Of a stretch of DNA of 64,000 nt, positions 20,201 to 31,112 are shown one piece after another (the first letter of the stretch is position 1; every line of letters starts with the position of its first letter). The notes under the pieces are model-generated. The model worked only from the letters and a program-made list of their open reading frames with translations. It did no database searches and had not been told where the DNA came from. The stretch is from positions 5,346,839 through 5,410,838 of the forward strand of contig CM069444.1 of assembly GCA_035610835.1 (NCBI GenBank), given 5' to 3'. This DNA comes from Ophiura sarsii (lineage: Eukaryota; Echinodermata; Ophiuroidea; Amphilepidida; Ophiuridae). Made by a program: the position numbers and the translations under genes.

Positions 20201-22123
20201 TTTAACCAACCGGCTCTCCTCCTTTTTCCTTGTTTTAGAGATATTAATGGAATATTCAATACTGATTGTTCTAATTTCACACTTCAAAAAATCCCATAGC
20301 ATATCAGGATTCATGTACTTGCAATTAGTATTGACCTCATGGATACATTTCTTGATCTTATTGACATATTCAATGTCATTCAGGAGGGATACATTGAATT
20401 TCCAAAAACCTCTTCCTCTACAATCGTTTGAGGATTCAATCTTAACGTCAATTGAAGAATGGTCGGTTTTAAAACCAGGCGAAATATTACATTGTTCAAT
20501 CTGAGTATATAGACTATACGAAATTAAAAAATAATCAAGGCGACACATAATAGGAGGATTAGTGTTTGAACGCCACGTGTACCGCTTAACATTAGGGTTC
20601 TTTTTTCTCCAAATGTCAATTAGGTCATACTCCTCCATAGTTCTGTAAATGCTTCTTTGAGAGTTCTCATGCGTTTGAGTGCGACCACCTTTTTTGTCAA
20701 TGGTAACATCTTGGAGGCAGTTAAAATCGCCACCAATAACGATAGTTTCACAGGTAAAATCCCTCATTATCATGTTAATGGAATCAAAGAAGATTGGATC
20801 GTCAACATTGGGCCCATAAATGTTAATAATGGTCATAATATCATCATTAATGGTAACATCCAAAATAATAACACGCCCATCATCATCGTGGTGTTCTTTC
20901 ATTATCTTAAAATCCATATTGTTAGATAAAAGAATAGCAACCCCAGTGGAATTTGATGTGCCATGGGAGAAAAAAATATTATTATTTCCCCAATCATCCT
21001 TCCATTTTTTCTCACAAAAGGCAGTAGAGTGTGTTTCCTGTAAGAAAAAGATATCGGCTGGTCTGTTATGTAACCATGAAAAAACCTGAACACGTTTCCC
21101 ATGATCCCCCAATCCACGAGCGTTCATTGAATACATGTGAACTGAATCAGTCATTAATAATACAAATCACCCAAGCATAGAAAATATAATGCATTGAATT
21201 TGTGAAGTTATAGTCCTGGAATTTCAAAGATACAAACATACACAAATCGATTGAAGGCTGTCTGATGCACATGTTCATAGAATAAATTAAAATGCCAATG
21301 GACACAGATGATGTGTGACCTCGCAGACAAATTGAAAGCGCAAACCTGCTCTGAAAACATTGTAAACACAGAGGTCGTACAAATGAAATAGGACAGAGGA
21401 TTACTGCCCGGTAACTTCAAGCACCAGTGATTTGACATGTGGTCTTGATCAATACGATTAATTGAAATGGTGGCAGTGGCATGCAGCAAAAAGACCAGGT
21501 TAAAAAAAAGGGGTCAATCGATCTGAACATGTATATCATACAGTAGTACCTAGCAAAACTAAAATCAATACAATTGAGAAACACGGTGCTTAGATGCATT
21601 TCAAAACTCATCAAAAACAAATTGTCTATATTGCGCACTGAAATATAAATATGAATTGGTGCATGTGGTGGCGGAATTTGACTAAAATACTGTTTAACTT
21701 GGCTGTTATCATGAAATTCTAAAACATGAAATGTGGTTTTGGTAATCAGATATAATACATTAGAAGTACACAGAATTGATTCAAATTTGGAATATCTTAA
21801 AATAGTACAATGGCATATAAATAGTAAATAAAGTTGCCAAAGACATATATACATATTTTGTATATAAATAAAATAGTAACACTATGTCGGTGCGAGGCTC
21901 CGGGCTATTTGGCTTTAGCACAAACATGGATGTTTCAAATGTCATTAAAAACAGATTATACTACAAACAAAATATACCTTTCTCAAGTTAGAGATAAAAT
22001 CCAACGTTGATTATCCTCCGTAGAAACGCAAAAGTCAAAAGATCCATTGCATTTGAAGATAAAATCCAATGTTGGTCCTCCGGAGAACGCAAAAGTCATA
22101 AAATCCAGTTTGAAAAGTAATCC
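17217..22123 (-). mobile_element. Tx1/L1-like LINE, apparently complete at the 3' end
   Basis: On the minus strand the element runs from about 22123 (5') to a 10-nt A tract (T at 17216-17225 on plus). AATAAA lies about 30 nt before that tail (complement of TTTATT at 17255-17260). It holds one intact ORF2. The ~970 bp upstream of ORF2 has no ORF1 with recognisable coiled coil or RNA-binding motifs. It does contain two imperfect copies of a ~65-bp unit (22,000-22,110; GATAAAATCCAA.GTTG...CGCAAAAGTC). The 501-bp duplications on each side coincide with the element's ends. Confidence 0.85.
17429..21154 (-). CDS. LINE ORF2: AP-like endonuclease and reverse transcriptase
   Basis: This 1,241-residue protein nicks target DNA and copies the LINE RNA onto it (target-primed reverse transcription). 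The N-terminal endonuclease/exonuclease/phosphatase domain (about residues 1-240) shows NARGL, LQETHS, YGPN, GGDFNC and TDHSSID. The RT (about 470-760) shows WRPISLLN, QTGFLPGR, DFRKAFDKIEW, GVRQGCPLSPLL and catalytic AYADDTVLYL. Near the C-terminus is a zinc-finger-like CTFCNLEIEDIQHFFWNC. The WG...FFSHGTSNSTGVAIL endonuclease motif and overall layout fit the Tx1/L1 group. Clade assignment is from motif memory. The frame is uninterrupted, so the copy may be young or active. Confidence 0.95.
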   Translation of the reverse strand: MTDSVHMYSMNARGLGDHGKRVQVFSWLHNRPADIFFLQETHSTAFCEKKWKDDWGNNNIFFSHGTSNSTGVAILLSNNMDFKIMKEHHDDDGRVIILDVTINDDIMTIINIYGPNVDDPIFFDSINMIMRDFTCETIVIGGDFNCLQDVTIDKKGGRTQTHENSQRSIYRTMEEYDLIDIWRKKNPNVKRYTWRSNTNPPIMCRLDYFLISYSLYTQIEQCNISPGFKTDHSSIDVKIESSNDCRGRGFWKFNVSLLNDIEYVNKIKKCIHEVNTNCKYMNPDMLWDFLKCEIRTISIEYSINISKTRKKEESRLVKNINDLESRYSINPTNDLSDEIKQRNADLETLYKVKTKGCIVRSRANHIEFGERNSKYFINLEKRNQKRKVIKKLMLENGDVLTDSDDILNAEKHFYEQLYTSCEPDDCNLNDLLVDINATKLDNEAQMSCEGRLSIKECSSALRTMPNNKTPGSDGLPTEFYKFFFNDIIKNLIDSFDFSFRNGRLSADQRRGIINLIPKPDKDPSFLKNWRPISLLNTDYKLLTKCIANRLKIVLPDIIHSDQTGFLPGRYIGENVRLALDMIDDLNKNDLPGLMFLIDFRKAFDKIEWSFILKTLTFFNFGPDLIKWVKVIYTDISSCVINNGNSSSFFNLGCGVRQGCPLSPLLYIICSEVLSLLIKNDKDINGIMVNDNIITISAYADDTVLYLNDVNSLRKSIQILNRFQKYSGLAINLDKSELLALGSFRDNPPDITDTGLIFCNSHVKLLGIIFDANLDNLFELNFVPKIEKLKTILGIWSMRDMTPIGRISIIKSLGLSQMIYLLSVLPNPNDVFLKNLDTIVYKFIWSNKPDKVSRKTVIAGYYDGGLNMMHIPSMIKGLKIAWVKRLLDDKNKGNWKCFYKKELAAFGGNLIWYCNLNPSDNSLKNIKNKFIYEVITAWFHVVYTNHDQNYHHEILWNNSRVRIANRVLFWKNWYDKGLKCFKDMLSFNGDILNLTQFKHKFNMNINFLDYFSLVDAIPQKWKRAVKTVKLEDNTNSQEKFVLKITNVKQVCKLVHKECTQRIIKTPVSELKWADHFNEWDLNWRDVYLIPLIATLSTRIRYFQYKILHRYLAVNKLLKKMGIVNSELCTFCNLEIEDIQHFFWNCSRLTTFWNEFQNCILRNSFDLNARDIILGFVDIDKIKYNFILLFAKYYIYNCKWDNSKPNYMVFVRIMKTYKDTENFIAVKNNTVDKWRDRWNGVYL

Positions 22124-22624
22124 AATGAGTACATGAATGAGTACCTGAATAGATAAACTCATCCAAACTGAGAAAAGGGGAAGATAAACACAAACCAAAC
22201 GCCACTGAATGTCCCAACTCGAGAAAGCAAGGACATTCACCAACACGTGACTCGAACCCACGAGCTTTCGTTTACCAGAACAGGCGCTGCGCCTAACCAT
22301 TCGGCCACCGGTACTTGCTGATGCCGATTTACAGCACTTTGATTCTGGGCCAAGTGATAAGGGAATCAGGTTTCCTACACAAACTCAATCAAATCAATAG
22401 TATATATACAATATACGAAACCAATTCCAACTGAAACGTGAAGAGAACCACAATCAGGCTATTCCAAATGTATACAGATGGACGAGCACAACAAATGTAA
22501 CAGTATGGAGAGTACCTGATATAATATCTAATATATTACATTGTGTATTTTAGCGATTAAGCAATAACAGGTTTTGGTACAGCAAATGCACTGGCAAACG
22601 ACCATTATGAAGGATGAAGAATGT
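22124..22624. repeat. 501-bp direct repeat, right copy
   Basis: Identical as far as I can read to 16716-17216. The tRNA-like core on the minus strand is at 22249-22314. Two bases beyond its right end sequence diverges from the left copy, where LINE poly(A) begins. It starts three bases away from the stop codon of the candidate terminal exon at 22628-22822, so it may be that gene's 3' untranslated sequence. Confidence 0.9.
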
Positions 22625-22627
22625 ACG

Positions 22628-22822
22628 TTACTGTGTTTCTACAAATGCTAATACATCAGAATAGTTAGTGCTGATAACAATTAAATAATAGGGATCTCCA
22701 TTTGTTGGTAGATTAATGACACCTTGGTATTCCGCTCCAACCGAGATTTGTTTATAGATACGAAATTCATTCATTATATAGTTTCGGGATCCTTCGTCAA
22801 GAAAAAGTGGTAATGACAAAAC
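22628..22822 (-). CDS. Candidate terminal exon, unknown protein
   Basis: Minus-strand open segment of 65 codons including the TAA at 22628-22630, preceded by an acceptor (TTGACTTAG) in phase 0. The translation begins VLSLPLFLDEGSRNYIMNEF and ends SDVLAFVETQ; composition looks like real protein. I recognise no family and could not find an upstream exon. Alternatively it may be a fossil of another repeat. Confidence 0.35.
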   Translation of the reverse strand, partial: VLSLPLFLDEGSRNYIMNEFRIYKQISVGAEYQGVINLPTNGDPYYLIVISTNYSDVLAFVETQ

Positions 22823-23562
22823 CTAAGTCAATGTTACTGTAACCTCTTGTTTAATAAGAACATAAAAAACCCAAAATAAAAAACCTCGATCTTTGGCACG
22901 TTTAAGTACAACTAGATCACTAGATCACTCCAATGTTTTACTGTACAGTAATCTTGAAAACGCTTTCGCAAATCACAAAGCAGGTGAATTTCTATAGATG
23001 TGAACTCAGTCGGTAAATGGTGATGCTGAATATGATCCAAATAATATGAAGAATATGATGCGTTATTGAATATGGTGCGTTTCTCCTTGTTATGTTAGCT
23101 GTTTCGTCACAGTTTGCTTTTACTTTTAACCTAGTTCCTACATCTTCAAAGCTTTATAGTCAAAGCATATACCATTAGCTCTTATGAAAATATCGATGAG
23201 CGGAACCGAGTAGAACCAACCGTCATATTTGCAATACTGTACTGCAAATTGTTATTAAAGCCACATTGATCGATGTATGCGCTTAATATCCCCCGGCCTA
23301 TATTGGAAGCATCAGTTCCTTATTTCATCTCTCTAAATGAGAAAATGAAGTCGGTATCCTCGTACAAGCCTGAATTAGGGTTTTCCTGCACTCGTATGAT
23401 GGTTGAAATACATACTTATCATTTTGTTTCGTGTTTAAAGGCACACATCAGTGACGATGATTAGTCAGATGCCTTGAGAAGTAAAATAATTTAGTCTTTA
23501 GATTATAGATTGGTGATACATCTGTTAACTCAAACTCCTGTTGTTAAGATTGTTCACCCCTT
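22823..23562. other. No gene seen
   Basis: Short open stretches occur on both strands but none has flanking splice sites and recognisable protein character. No repeat copy was identified elsewhere in the window. Confidence 0.35.
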
Positions 23563-23780
23563 AGGGGCGATATCCAAACTCTACAGTGATTTTAAATCAT
23601 TTTTCTATCGATTTTACAACGATATTCCAACGGTATTTCGTTCTATTGTTAAAAGCATCGAAAAAAGATCGGTTATTAACTAGAAACCTCTCTCCCCATC
23701 TGGCGTTAACAATAGAACTATTGTAGTACTCTCGATGACTCAATTAGTGAAGCAGACACATCAAAGCGCGAGGAAGGTTG
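23563..23780. repeat. Inverted repeat, left arm (partner 28560-28779)
   Basis: The arm runs from GGGGCGATATCCAAACTC to GAAGCAGACACATCAAAGCGCGAGG. Its reverse complement appears at 28560-28779 with a modest number of mismatches. The arms are 4.8 kb apart. They may be the ends of one DNA element or two independent copies of a repeat. Confidence 0.75.
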
Positions 23781-24249
23781 TGTTATATTCTTTAAGAAAT
23801 ATTATTTATAAGCTTTTTAAATCCGATCATAAAATGTTTACGTTCACCGCCGATCAATGTATCTGGTCGTCTAGAAATATGAATTCAGCTACCGCTCCAT
23901 CACTCTATTCATCTATTGTTTGGCGCAGTATTGCCAAGATCTTGTGAAAGTAGCCCATTTCCCCCTTCATTCCATTGAAATCAATGCTGAAAACATTTTG
24001 GCGATAGGTCACGTAACATATTTGTACAATGGATGGGTGATGACGGAGGGGGCGTAATATATTGACCATCGTGTTTGGAAGTATTATACAATATAATACC
24101 TATGTATTATACAATATATAGTTCCAAGTCATTAGTTTAGAGAGGATATTGTTTCCGACTTTTGTCCTTTCGATTTTAGCCTCCGATTTAAGAGATATTT
24201 GTATTTTGAACCCTATGTAATGTTTTTCTTCAAAACGTTTATGTATAGC

Positions 24250-24325
24250 CTTCATTAGCTCAAACGTCAAAGCGCCGGTTTCACAATCATGAGGTCAGTG
24301 GTTCGAATCCTGCGGATGGGGATGG
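24250..24325 (+). pseudogene. tRNA-like relic
   Basis: Shows a D-arm-like TAGCTCAAACG and a T-arm GTGGTTCGAATCCTGC, but the acceptor and anticodon stems do not pair well. Probably a decayed tRNA or tRNA-derived SINE head. Confidence 0.4.
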
Positions 24326-24948
24326 TTTTCTTTTCTGTTTTGTTATTACACTGTTTGTTTTTATAAATTGACAGGATTGCTTATCGTTCGCTATATTTAT
24401 TGAATGTTGAATGATATTTTTTTCTTTTGCAATTTCACTGCGATAAAGAATGTCCTGTAAATATAATTGTGTTTACTACTCCTAGGCCTACTTTGAATGG
24501 CCCCTAGCTAGTCTATGAACATGATCTGCAAAGGCCAATTGTTATGTAAATAAGAAGCCAGTCGGCTCATGTCCTTGAATCGATTTTCCTATTTCCTACA
24601 CCACCGAAACATTATTTCAATAATAATAATACAGGCACATTGATTTGTATTACATAACGGCTGGCATTTACTTTACAAGTTTAGCTCAATCGATAATAAC
24701 ACACAACGAGTTTCTATTGTATTGGCATGTTGCATAGGAGTAGGACAGTTCGGTGGTATACCGCGGTTCATTCACATTTAATGATGCCTTGCACACTAAA
24801 CAGTCAGTGGAAAATTAAAATGAAATCGTAAATAATTCCACATTCCAAAATAAACTATAATTGAACAATAATGAATAATTATACGAAATGATAAACAATA
24901 TCGAAAACTAATAAAAAATGTATATAAACGATTAAAATAAAATTTCAA

Positions 24949-25020
24949 GACGTGATAGGAGTCGAACCCACGACCTCCGGTTTACTATTCCAATGCTCTA
25001 CCGCTGAGCCAACTATGCGC
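24949..25020 (-). pseudogene. tRNA-Thr-like relic
   Basis: The minus strand has GGCTCAGCGGTAGAGC (D arm), an anticodon-loop-like ATAGTAA (AGT, threonine) and GTGGGTTCGACTCCTAT (T arm with wobble pairs). The acceptor stem does not pair and the anticodon stem has a mismatch, so I call it a pseudogene or SINE head. Confidence 0.45.
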
Positions 25021-25542
25021 TATGTGAACGCAATAACAAACAACAGTAATATGGTTCAACATACCACTCTTCTCTAAATTGGATGTTTAAAATGCTTTAT
25101 ATTTCTTAATCTTTGTAGTTTTAAGATAGTTTCTTGTTCAAAAGTTGATTATTTACTGTTAAAGAAAGTAATTCTGATTTAAATGTAACGAATAACACTA
25201 CTTTTTGAAACAATTCTAGATATATTATATTTCGTTTGTACAGCATTTTGTCGATTTATGTGCACAAATTTTAACGACTTAGTATTGCATCATGGGCTTT
25301 TTGCCGGGCACGCGAGGACTTGGGAGCGAAGCGAGTCATGTGATTTTTGTCCAGGACAAACACTTGATGTACACGCCCCTTTAAGAATCGGTTCACAAAG
25401 TACGGGATTTGTTATTCGTTAAATCTAATAAATCATAGACTCATTTCATAGACAACAACACCGTGTTGAAAAACCCGTGTGTATTTAGGGAATAGTTGAA
25501 TGAGAACTATATTTGGGTATAAAGCGCTGAGGATTTCAGGAA

Positions 25543-25616
25543 AACCGCAATAGCTCAGTTGGTTAAGATTAGGACTCTCAATCAGCAGGCCGTACTTTCG
25601 AATCTTTGTGGCGGTT
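25543..25616 (+). pseudogene. tRNA-like sequence with good acceptor stem
   Basis: AACCGCA pairs with GGCGGTT in six of seven positions and the D arm TAGCTCAGTTGGTTAAGA is typical. The T arm (GTACTTTCGAATCTTTG) is degenerate and the anticodon stem around CTCTCAA pairs poorly. It is either a decayed tRNA or an atypical one. Confidence 0.4.
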
Positions 25617-26372
25617 TATATTCCTTGTGCTCTATACTTAGAGCGGTGGAGTCTGGGTAGAGGACGGTTAGGGTTTTAAGTATGCCGAAATATAATATTT
25701 ATTATTGTTCTCTCATTATACGTCCATTCGGGGTTTTCATTTATATTGACATAATTTTAACGTTATTTATTTATTTTGTATTTACTTTCTTAATTGTTGA
25801 TGTTTATTTAATTATTTACCAATCAATTAATTATAAATAGGCCTTAATATACTATTTTATTGATATAATTATTAATCTATATATTATTTATTTACATTAA
25901 TTACTTAAGTTCTTCATATTTATTATTTATTTATTATTTATTAGGTCACGTTCAGAGTGTATGCAACATTCTTAAATAGTCTAAAAACGCAGAAAAATGA
26001 CACTATTTAGGGGAGTAAGATTCATAATGCTACTTGATTACACACATTATGCCTATACCAGAAAACAATAACACGTTGTATGTTTAATGGCTCCCATAGG
26101 CCTATTGTTTAGTATTCAATGATAACATTATCCATGCTTGTACCAGGGAGGTGTCATTGACACCTCCCTGCTTGTACTGCTTACTCTAAAATCATCCACG
26201 GCTGAACAATAGTCTTTAAAGGCCACATCAAGGATGTCTTATGACGTTAACGAGTGGATTACGATAAGCCTAGCAATGAATAGGCGGCTACAAACATATC
26301 GTTTGAGTCGGGGTTTGAGGAGTGTCGCGATTAGCCTCTATCACCTGCCATGATAAAACCTGGCACTTGTAC

Positions 26373-26777
26373 CCGGGGGGGGGGGCACTCAACTTTTTTT
26401 GTGCCGCCCACCCAAAAAGGGGGCTAAAGAACTGAACTGAGTGGATTTTATGACGAAAAATAGGGTCTTAGGAACTGATTTTTTCCCCCAAAAAATAGGT
26501 CTTGAGAACTAGCCTATAGTTCAATTTTCGATTTTTTTTTGGTTTAAGAACACAAAATTTTCGAAAAATTGGGGCTTTGGAACACAAAATTGGTGCTTTG
26601 GAACGCAAATTTAAGCGATTTTTGAATTTTCAATGAAAATGGGGTCTTAAGAACTGATGCAGGCTCAAAAGTGGGGGGGTCATAAGAACTAGCAGCAGAG
26701 GGTGAAAAAGGGGGTCTTCAGCGCGGCACCTAACTATACCCTTTTCAAATGTCAGTGCCCCCCCCCCCCCCCCCGGG
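26373..26777. mobile_element. Poly(G)/poly(C)-ended MITE with 8-bp duplication
   Basis: The left end is CCGGG plus a G run and GCACTC; the right end is CAGTGC plus a C run and CCGGG, forming inverted ends. ACTTGTAC lies on both sides (26365-26372, 26778-26785), an 8-bp target duplication as in hAT or P-type elements. The interior repeats GGTCTTAGGAACTGA-like phrases. No transposase. Confidence 0.65.
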
Positions 26778-28030
26778 ACTTGTACTATAGTCTATCCATC
26801 TGAGACCGATCTTCCAATCACGTGACCCAGCCGTTCCATTGACTGGGAGAGGAGGCTATTTTCTGACGAAAATATCGATGGAATCTATGGAATCAGTTTG
26901 AATGAAAAATAGCCGTAATAGAAAATAACTATGTTTAACACATACACTTATCATTAAAATCCAGGTTGTACCATGATATTATGTTTAATATACATACCTA
27001 ACTGCCGGATGAGTACCTACTCAATTGACCGATGCTTATACAATTTTGCCAGTCTGTTTGTGAAATATGTTTGTAATTTCTGGCTGGCGCGCGTATCCCT
27101 TGATGTTAGCACAAATAATTTCATCCGGATTTAAATCGCAGTGATATTGTTGCAGTCTGATTATTTCATGTCCATGCATTATCTTTTGCAAGTCGTCAAT
27201 TTTGAGATTATGTCAGTACTTCTTAATGACATCATAAAGTTGAGGAATCTTCAATGATCAATGAATGTTATTTTTAGTTAGTCATTCCCTCATTTCTGCC
27301 TTTCAGCCTTTAATTAAACTACTTGATGTTGGTATTTCGCTCTGAACGCTACATAGTATGAATATATCCATGGTGAGTTTCAGGAATGTTTGGAAAGGTT
27401 TTTACTTATTACTTTTAATACAAATTACAAGATGGCAAATAAAGCATTATTGTGGCCTCCTGCGTTGTGATAAATCTTCTAAGTTCACCAGTTTCGATCG
27501 TTTTCAGCTTTGTGTTTTTATTCATATGCCGAAAACACAGGTGACGATTTCAAAGCCTTTTGATTTCATATAATGCGCAAATGGTTCGATATTTGGCTCT
27601 CTTTGAATGGTACACTAAACATAGCTGCTACGTGCATGCGTGTGATGAGAATAATATGCATTGGCGCAGTATTGTGTATAGTATTGCATAAGGCAGCTTA
27701 ATTGTTTCAATTCACATTATAGATGAGGTTCGACCGGAGGTTGGAATAAAATGGGATCCTTCCACAACTAGCGAATATACGCCAGAAGACCGTACATCTT
27801 ATTTTTGCTCATCACCCCTGCCCATCCAAGCACCAAAGATCGGTCTTCGATGAATTCACTATAGAAACTCGATAGGTGCACTTATAAAACTCGCCCATTG
27901 CTTGTATGTTGGATTTCGATCACGACAGGATCATGCGCAGATGCGATTTTTGTGTAAGTGGTCTGTGATTTTGTCAATATTATATTTTACTGTGATTTGT
28001 CGATCTGCATTAAATGCAAAAAGTAACAAC

Positions 28031-28046
28031 GCCCCCGGCTGGACTC

Positions 28047-28086
<40 letters not shown>

Positions 28087-28103
28087 AATTGCGCCACGGA
28101 GGT
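28031..28103 (-). tRNA. tRNA-Asn (anticodon GTT)
   Basis: The minus strand folds as a standard 73-nt tRNA without intron. D arm GGCGCAATTGGTTAGCGC, anticodon arm TTCGGCTGTTAACCGAA with GTT, and T loop TTCGAGT match animal tRNA-Asn closely. The acceptor pairs in six of seven positions, with an A-C mismatch at the first. The T stem has one G-G mismatch. These two flaws leave some chance it is a young pseudogene. Confidence 0.85.
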
Positions 28104-28559
28104 GATTATTTACTAGGCTGTTTTGGTTTGTCATGTTCACCCGTACACTTCCCCGTACACTTTCTTGCAAAGTCGGGCATCGTTTTTTCTCAAATGTTGC
28201 CTGCATATTGCCGTTGCTGTCGCCTTTAATACATGTGCTGTCAGTTGAACTTAGAACCAGCGTTTAATTTGAACTGTCTATTTTCAATAAAAAAAATACT
28301 CCAATACGGGAAAAAATTCACAAAAGCTCACAGACAACAAATAAGAACATCATTTTACTCGACCTAGAATTTCAATCATCGTATTTCAATCATCGGGAAA
28401 ACCCGATGATGCGAGTGACGTCATTTAATGAGCTCATTAGCATAGTTTATGTCCGTGAAATGTACAATACAGTTTTATAAGTGAGGTGTACAATCTGGCA
28501 AATGGGTCGCTCTCTACGTCACACCAGGGGTCGGGTGAACACTGGTCAGCTTAATAATA

Positions 28560-28779
28560 CAATCTTCCTCGCGCTTTCATGTGTCTGCTTCACTAATTGG
28601 GCCATCGAGAGTACTACAATAGTTTTATTGTTAACGCCAGATAAGTAGAGAGGTTTCTAGTTAATCACCGATCTTTTTCCGATGCTTTTAACAATAGAAC
28701 GAAATACCGTTGGAATATCGTTGTAAAATCGATAGAAAAATGATTTAAAATCACTGTAGAGTTTGGATATCGCCCCTTA
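28560..28779. repeat. Inverted repeat, right arm (partner 23563-23780)
   Basis: Reverse complement of the arm at 23563-23780, including GTGTCTGCTTCACTAATTG and CGATAGAAAAATGATTTAAA. No open frame spans the arm. Confidence 0.75.
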
Positions 28780-31112
28780 CTATTAATGGATCATATCTAT
28801 ACTACTGATAGGAATCTCTCTACGAAGGTCGATAATGTATTTTGATGCGGAAACGACAAATCGATACCATAAGTTTTCCCTGAACATTTTTTTTCTTTCC
28901 GTCATCTAGAAATGTGACACTATTACAAAGATAGTAACTTTATAGCCTCAGCGTCTTCATGAGATACTTCTATGAAACCCATACAGGACTCATTTACATG
29001 GAGGTGATAATTATTTCCCCCAGCTATCAACTTGAGGAGATAGCAACATTTATCCATGGAAAGCTGATATAAAGTACGTAACAGTACTTTGTAGGAGGTA
29101 GGAGGCACATGTAAAATATCGAACAATAATTGTAATCACAAACATGCCACCAAAGTCTGACATATTTTTGTATCAGACTCACACAACCCCAAAATGATTG
29201 ATCTTTTTAAAATATAAACCCAATCTTAGACAACAATGGCAGTCACCCTTTGCGCATAAACTGCGTTGTAATTCAAAATTGAATGCCAGAGGGTTGCATT
29301 CAACATTAGGGATATTGAATGACCTATAGGAATGCCATCCATACACTTGAAAGATACCCTTGATAGCACGCACAGCTATCACATGTTTGATAGCGCAACT
29401 ATCAAATGTACGTATGTAATGAGTGGTTTCATAATTATATATCTACAATTCAATGTGCAACGAATTAAAGGGTATGATATTCAACAGTAATCGTATCAAG
29501 GTTATGTCTACATAAGTCAATAGTATTGAGTAACAACATTATTTGATAAACAGGGTAGGTTGAATATGATATAGCCTTTAAGTTGCCTTTGGTTTGTTAT
29601 TGATGGAACGCGATTTATTTATTTTGATTAGTTTTTCATTCTCATTTGATCTAGGACACTCACAGTCATACGTATTTCAAAATAATACACACACAATTCT
29701 ATACATCACTTTTATAACCTTGCTTACAAGTGAAAGTACTGTCGTCGTGCTGTGAGTTTACTCAATCGCAAAAGCTCTTAGATAAGACAAAAGTAATGCA
29801 TCGAGATATGAAGTCAGTCAACCGCTCATTGGACGATGATACAAATGTAGTAGCTTGTTCTAGTTACATCAAATAACAGGAACCTACATAAAAAAGCAGT
29901 CGTTTTGTTTTATTTATTGAACAAATGTTAATCAAACAGGTTAGATAAAAGACCCAACAAAACTTGTCAACCACATGAACATGGACACATTTTATTGTTA
30001 AATATAAGGTGTAATTTGCAATTCTTCCTGATGATCAACATACTGCACGTATATTGTTTGGCAGTAACTGTAAATATAATCTGAACATGTTAAACTCTAC
30101 ATGTAATAATTGGCAATGCTTTAAATGGGACTGTTTAACGCACTGCCATCATTTGCCACTCTCATATGTCCATGTAATGTCTTCTACTCTGTTGAATCGC
30201 ATTATTTTGCTTTTATTGTCAGGTAGGGTCCCCGTTACAAACCGGAAACTTAACACAATCGACTATTCACATACTATCATCATTATACACCTGTTTAAAA
30301 AGGTGTGTAACTGGTACTATGTTCATGCAATTGCACATTGTCAAAATTATTGAATTGTATTAAACTATATAGAATCACAAGAAAATGCATTAAAATAAGT
30401 ACAGACATACTTAGTATTGGTTCAGTAATGCTTGAGATACACTTCGAAATTTGGGAAAGGTTTCTGAAGAAGAAAAACAAGTTTTGTACATGGCAAAACT
30501 AATAGCCGCGAGGAAAGTGTTGAACACATTGTATATTTGATTATTTCTCTGTTAATTTTCCGGTCCATCTCTTTGGACATTTGTTCATTTTGTTAAAGAA
30601 CAAGGTCAACAATCGCGAATAGACCGGTATAAAGATCGTAGTTGTGTTTTGCTTTGGTAATGTTTAACTTATATAATAATTATTTGTTGTAAGACGCTTT
30701 AGGTTTTTCTCACTACAGAAAGGCGCTCCAGGTTTTTTTTTTAATCATTATTGTGATTATTATTATTCAGCAGTGTGTGGCCATTTTTCTCTGGAAAAAA
30801 CGGTCTCCCTTGCCGGTATTAATACAAAGGTTATTAGAGGTTTCCTATTATATTAATTACATGGTCTGAAACCCGATTTTCAGAAATAGTCGGTTAAGAA
30901 GATTACCATGAAGAACTTTAAACAGTATCAAAATAATACAACTATTATCCTGATATATAACTGTTAAAACGGTTATCCACCAGTTGGTATCGTGTTATTT
31001 CCCACGTCGCGTCTCTGTTGCTCAAACCAGAGAACCGTGTATTCCCATAGAGTGTAGCAGACGACTCGTCGGATGCGGCGGGTATTTTCTAATCCCGCTC
31101 AAATGTGGAATC
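28780..31112. other. No supported gene; one repeat copy at 30360-30540
   Basis: Around 30,360-30,540 is a diverged copy of the repeat interrupted by the gypsy insertion (TTAGTATTGGTTCAGTAAT, then AACTAATAGCCGCG). Two minus-strand open stretches ending at 29182 and 28926 have protein-like composition but no convincing donor sites, so I do not call exons. Confidence 0.4.

Noticed and set aside
20022..20504. 160-codon plus-strand frame
   Set aside because: Antisense to LINE ORF2 and without domain character.
21417..21854. 145-codon minus-strand frame upstream of LINE ORF2, considered as ORF1
   Set aside because: No coiled coil, RRM or CCHC motif; composition is that of AT-rich noncoding DNA.
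21983..22300. Minus-strand frame shared with 16638-16892
   Set aside because: The shared N-terminus simply reads through the 501-bp repeat and its tRNA-like core.
28926..29382. Two minus-strand protein-like open stretches
   Set aside because: No consistent donor/acceptor pair joins them and no family is recognised; too weak for exon calls.
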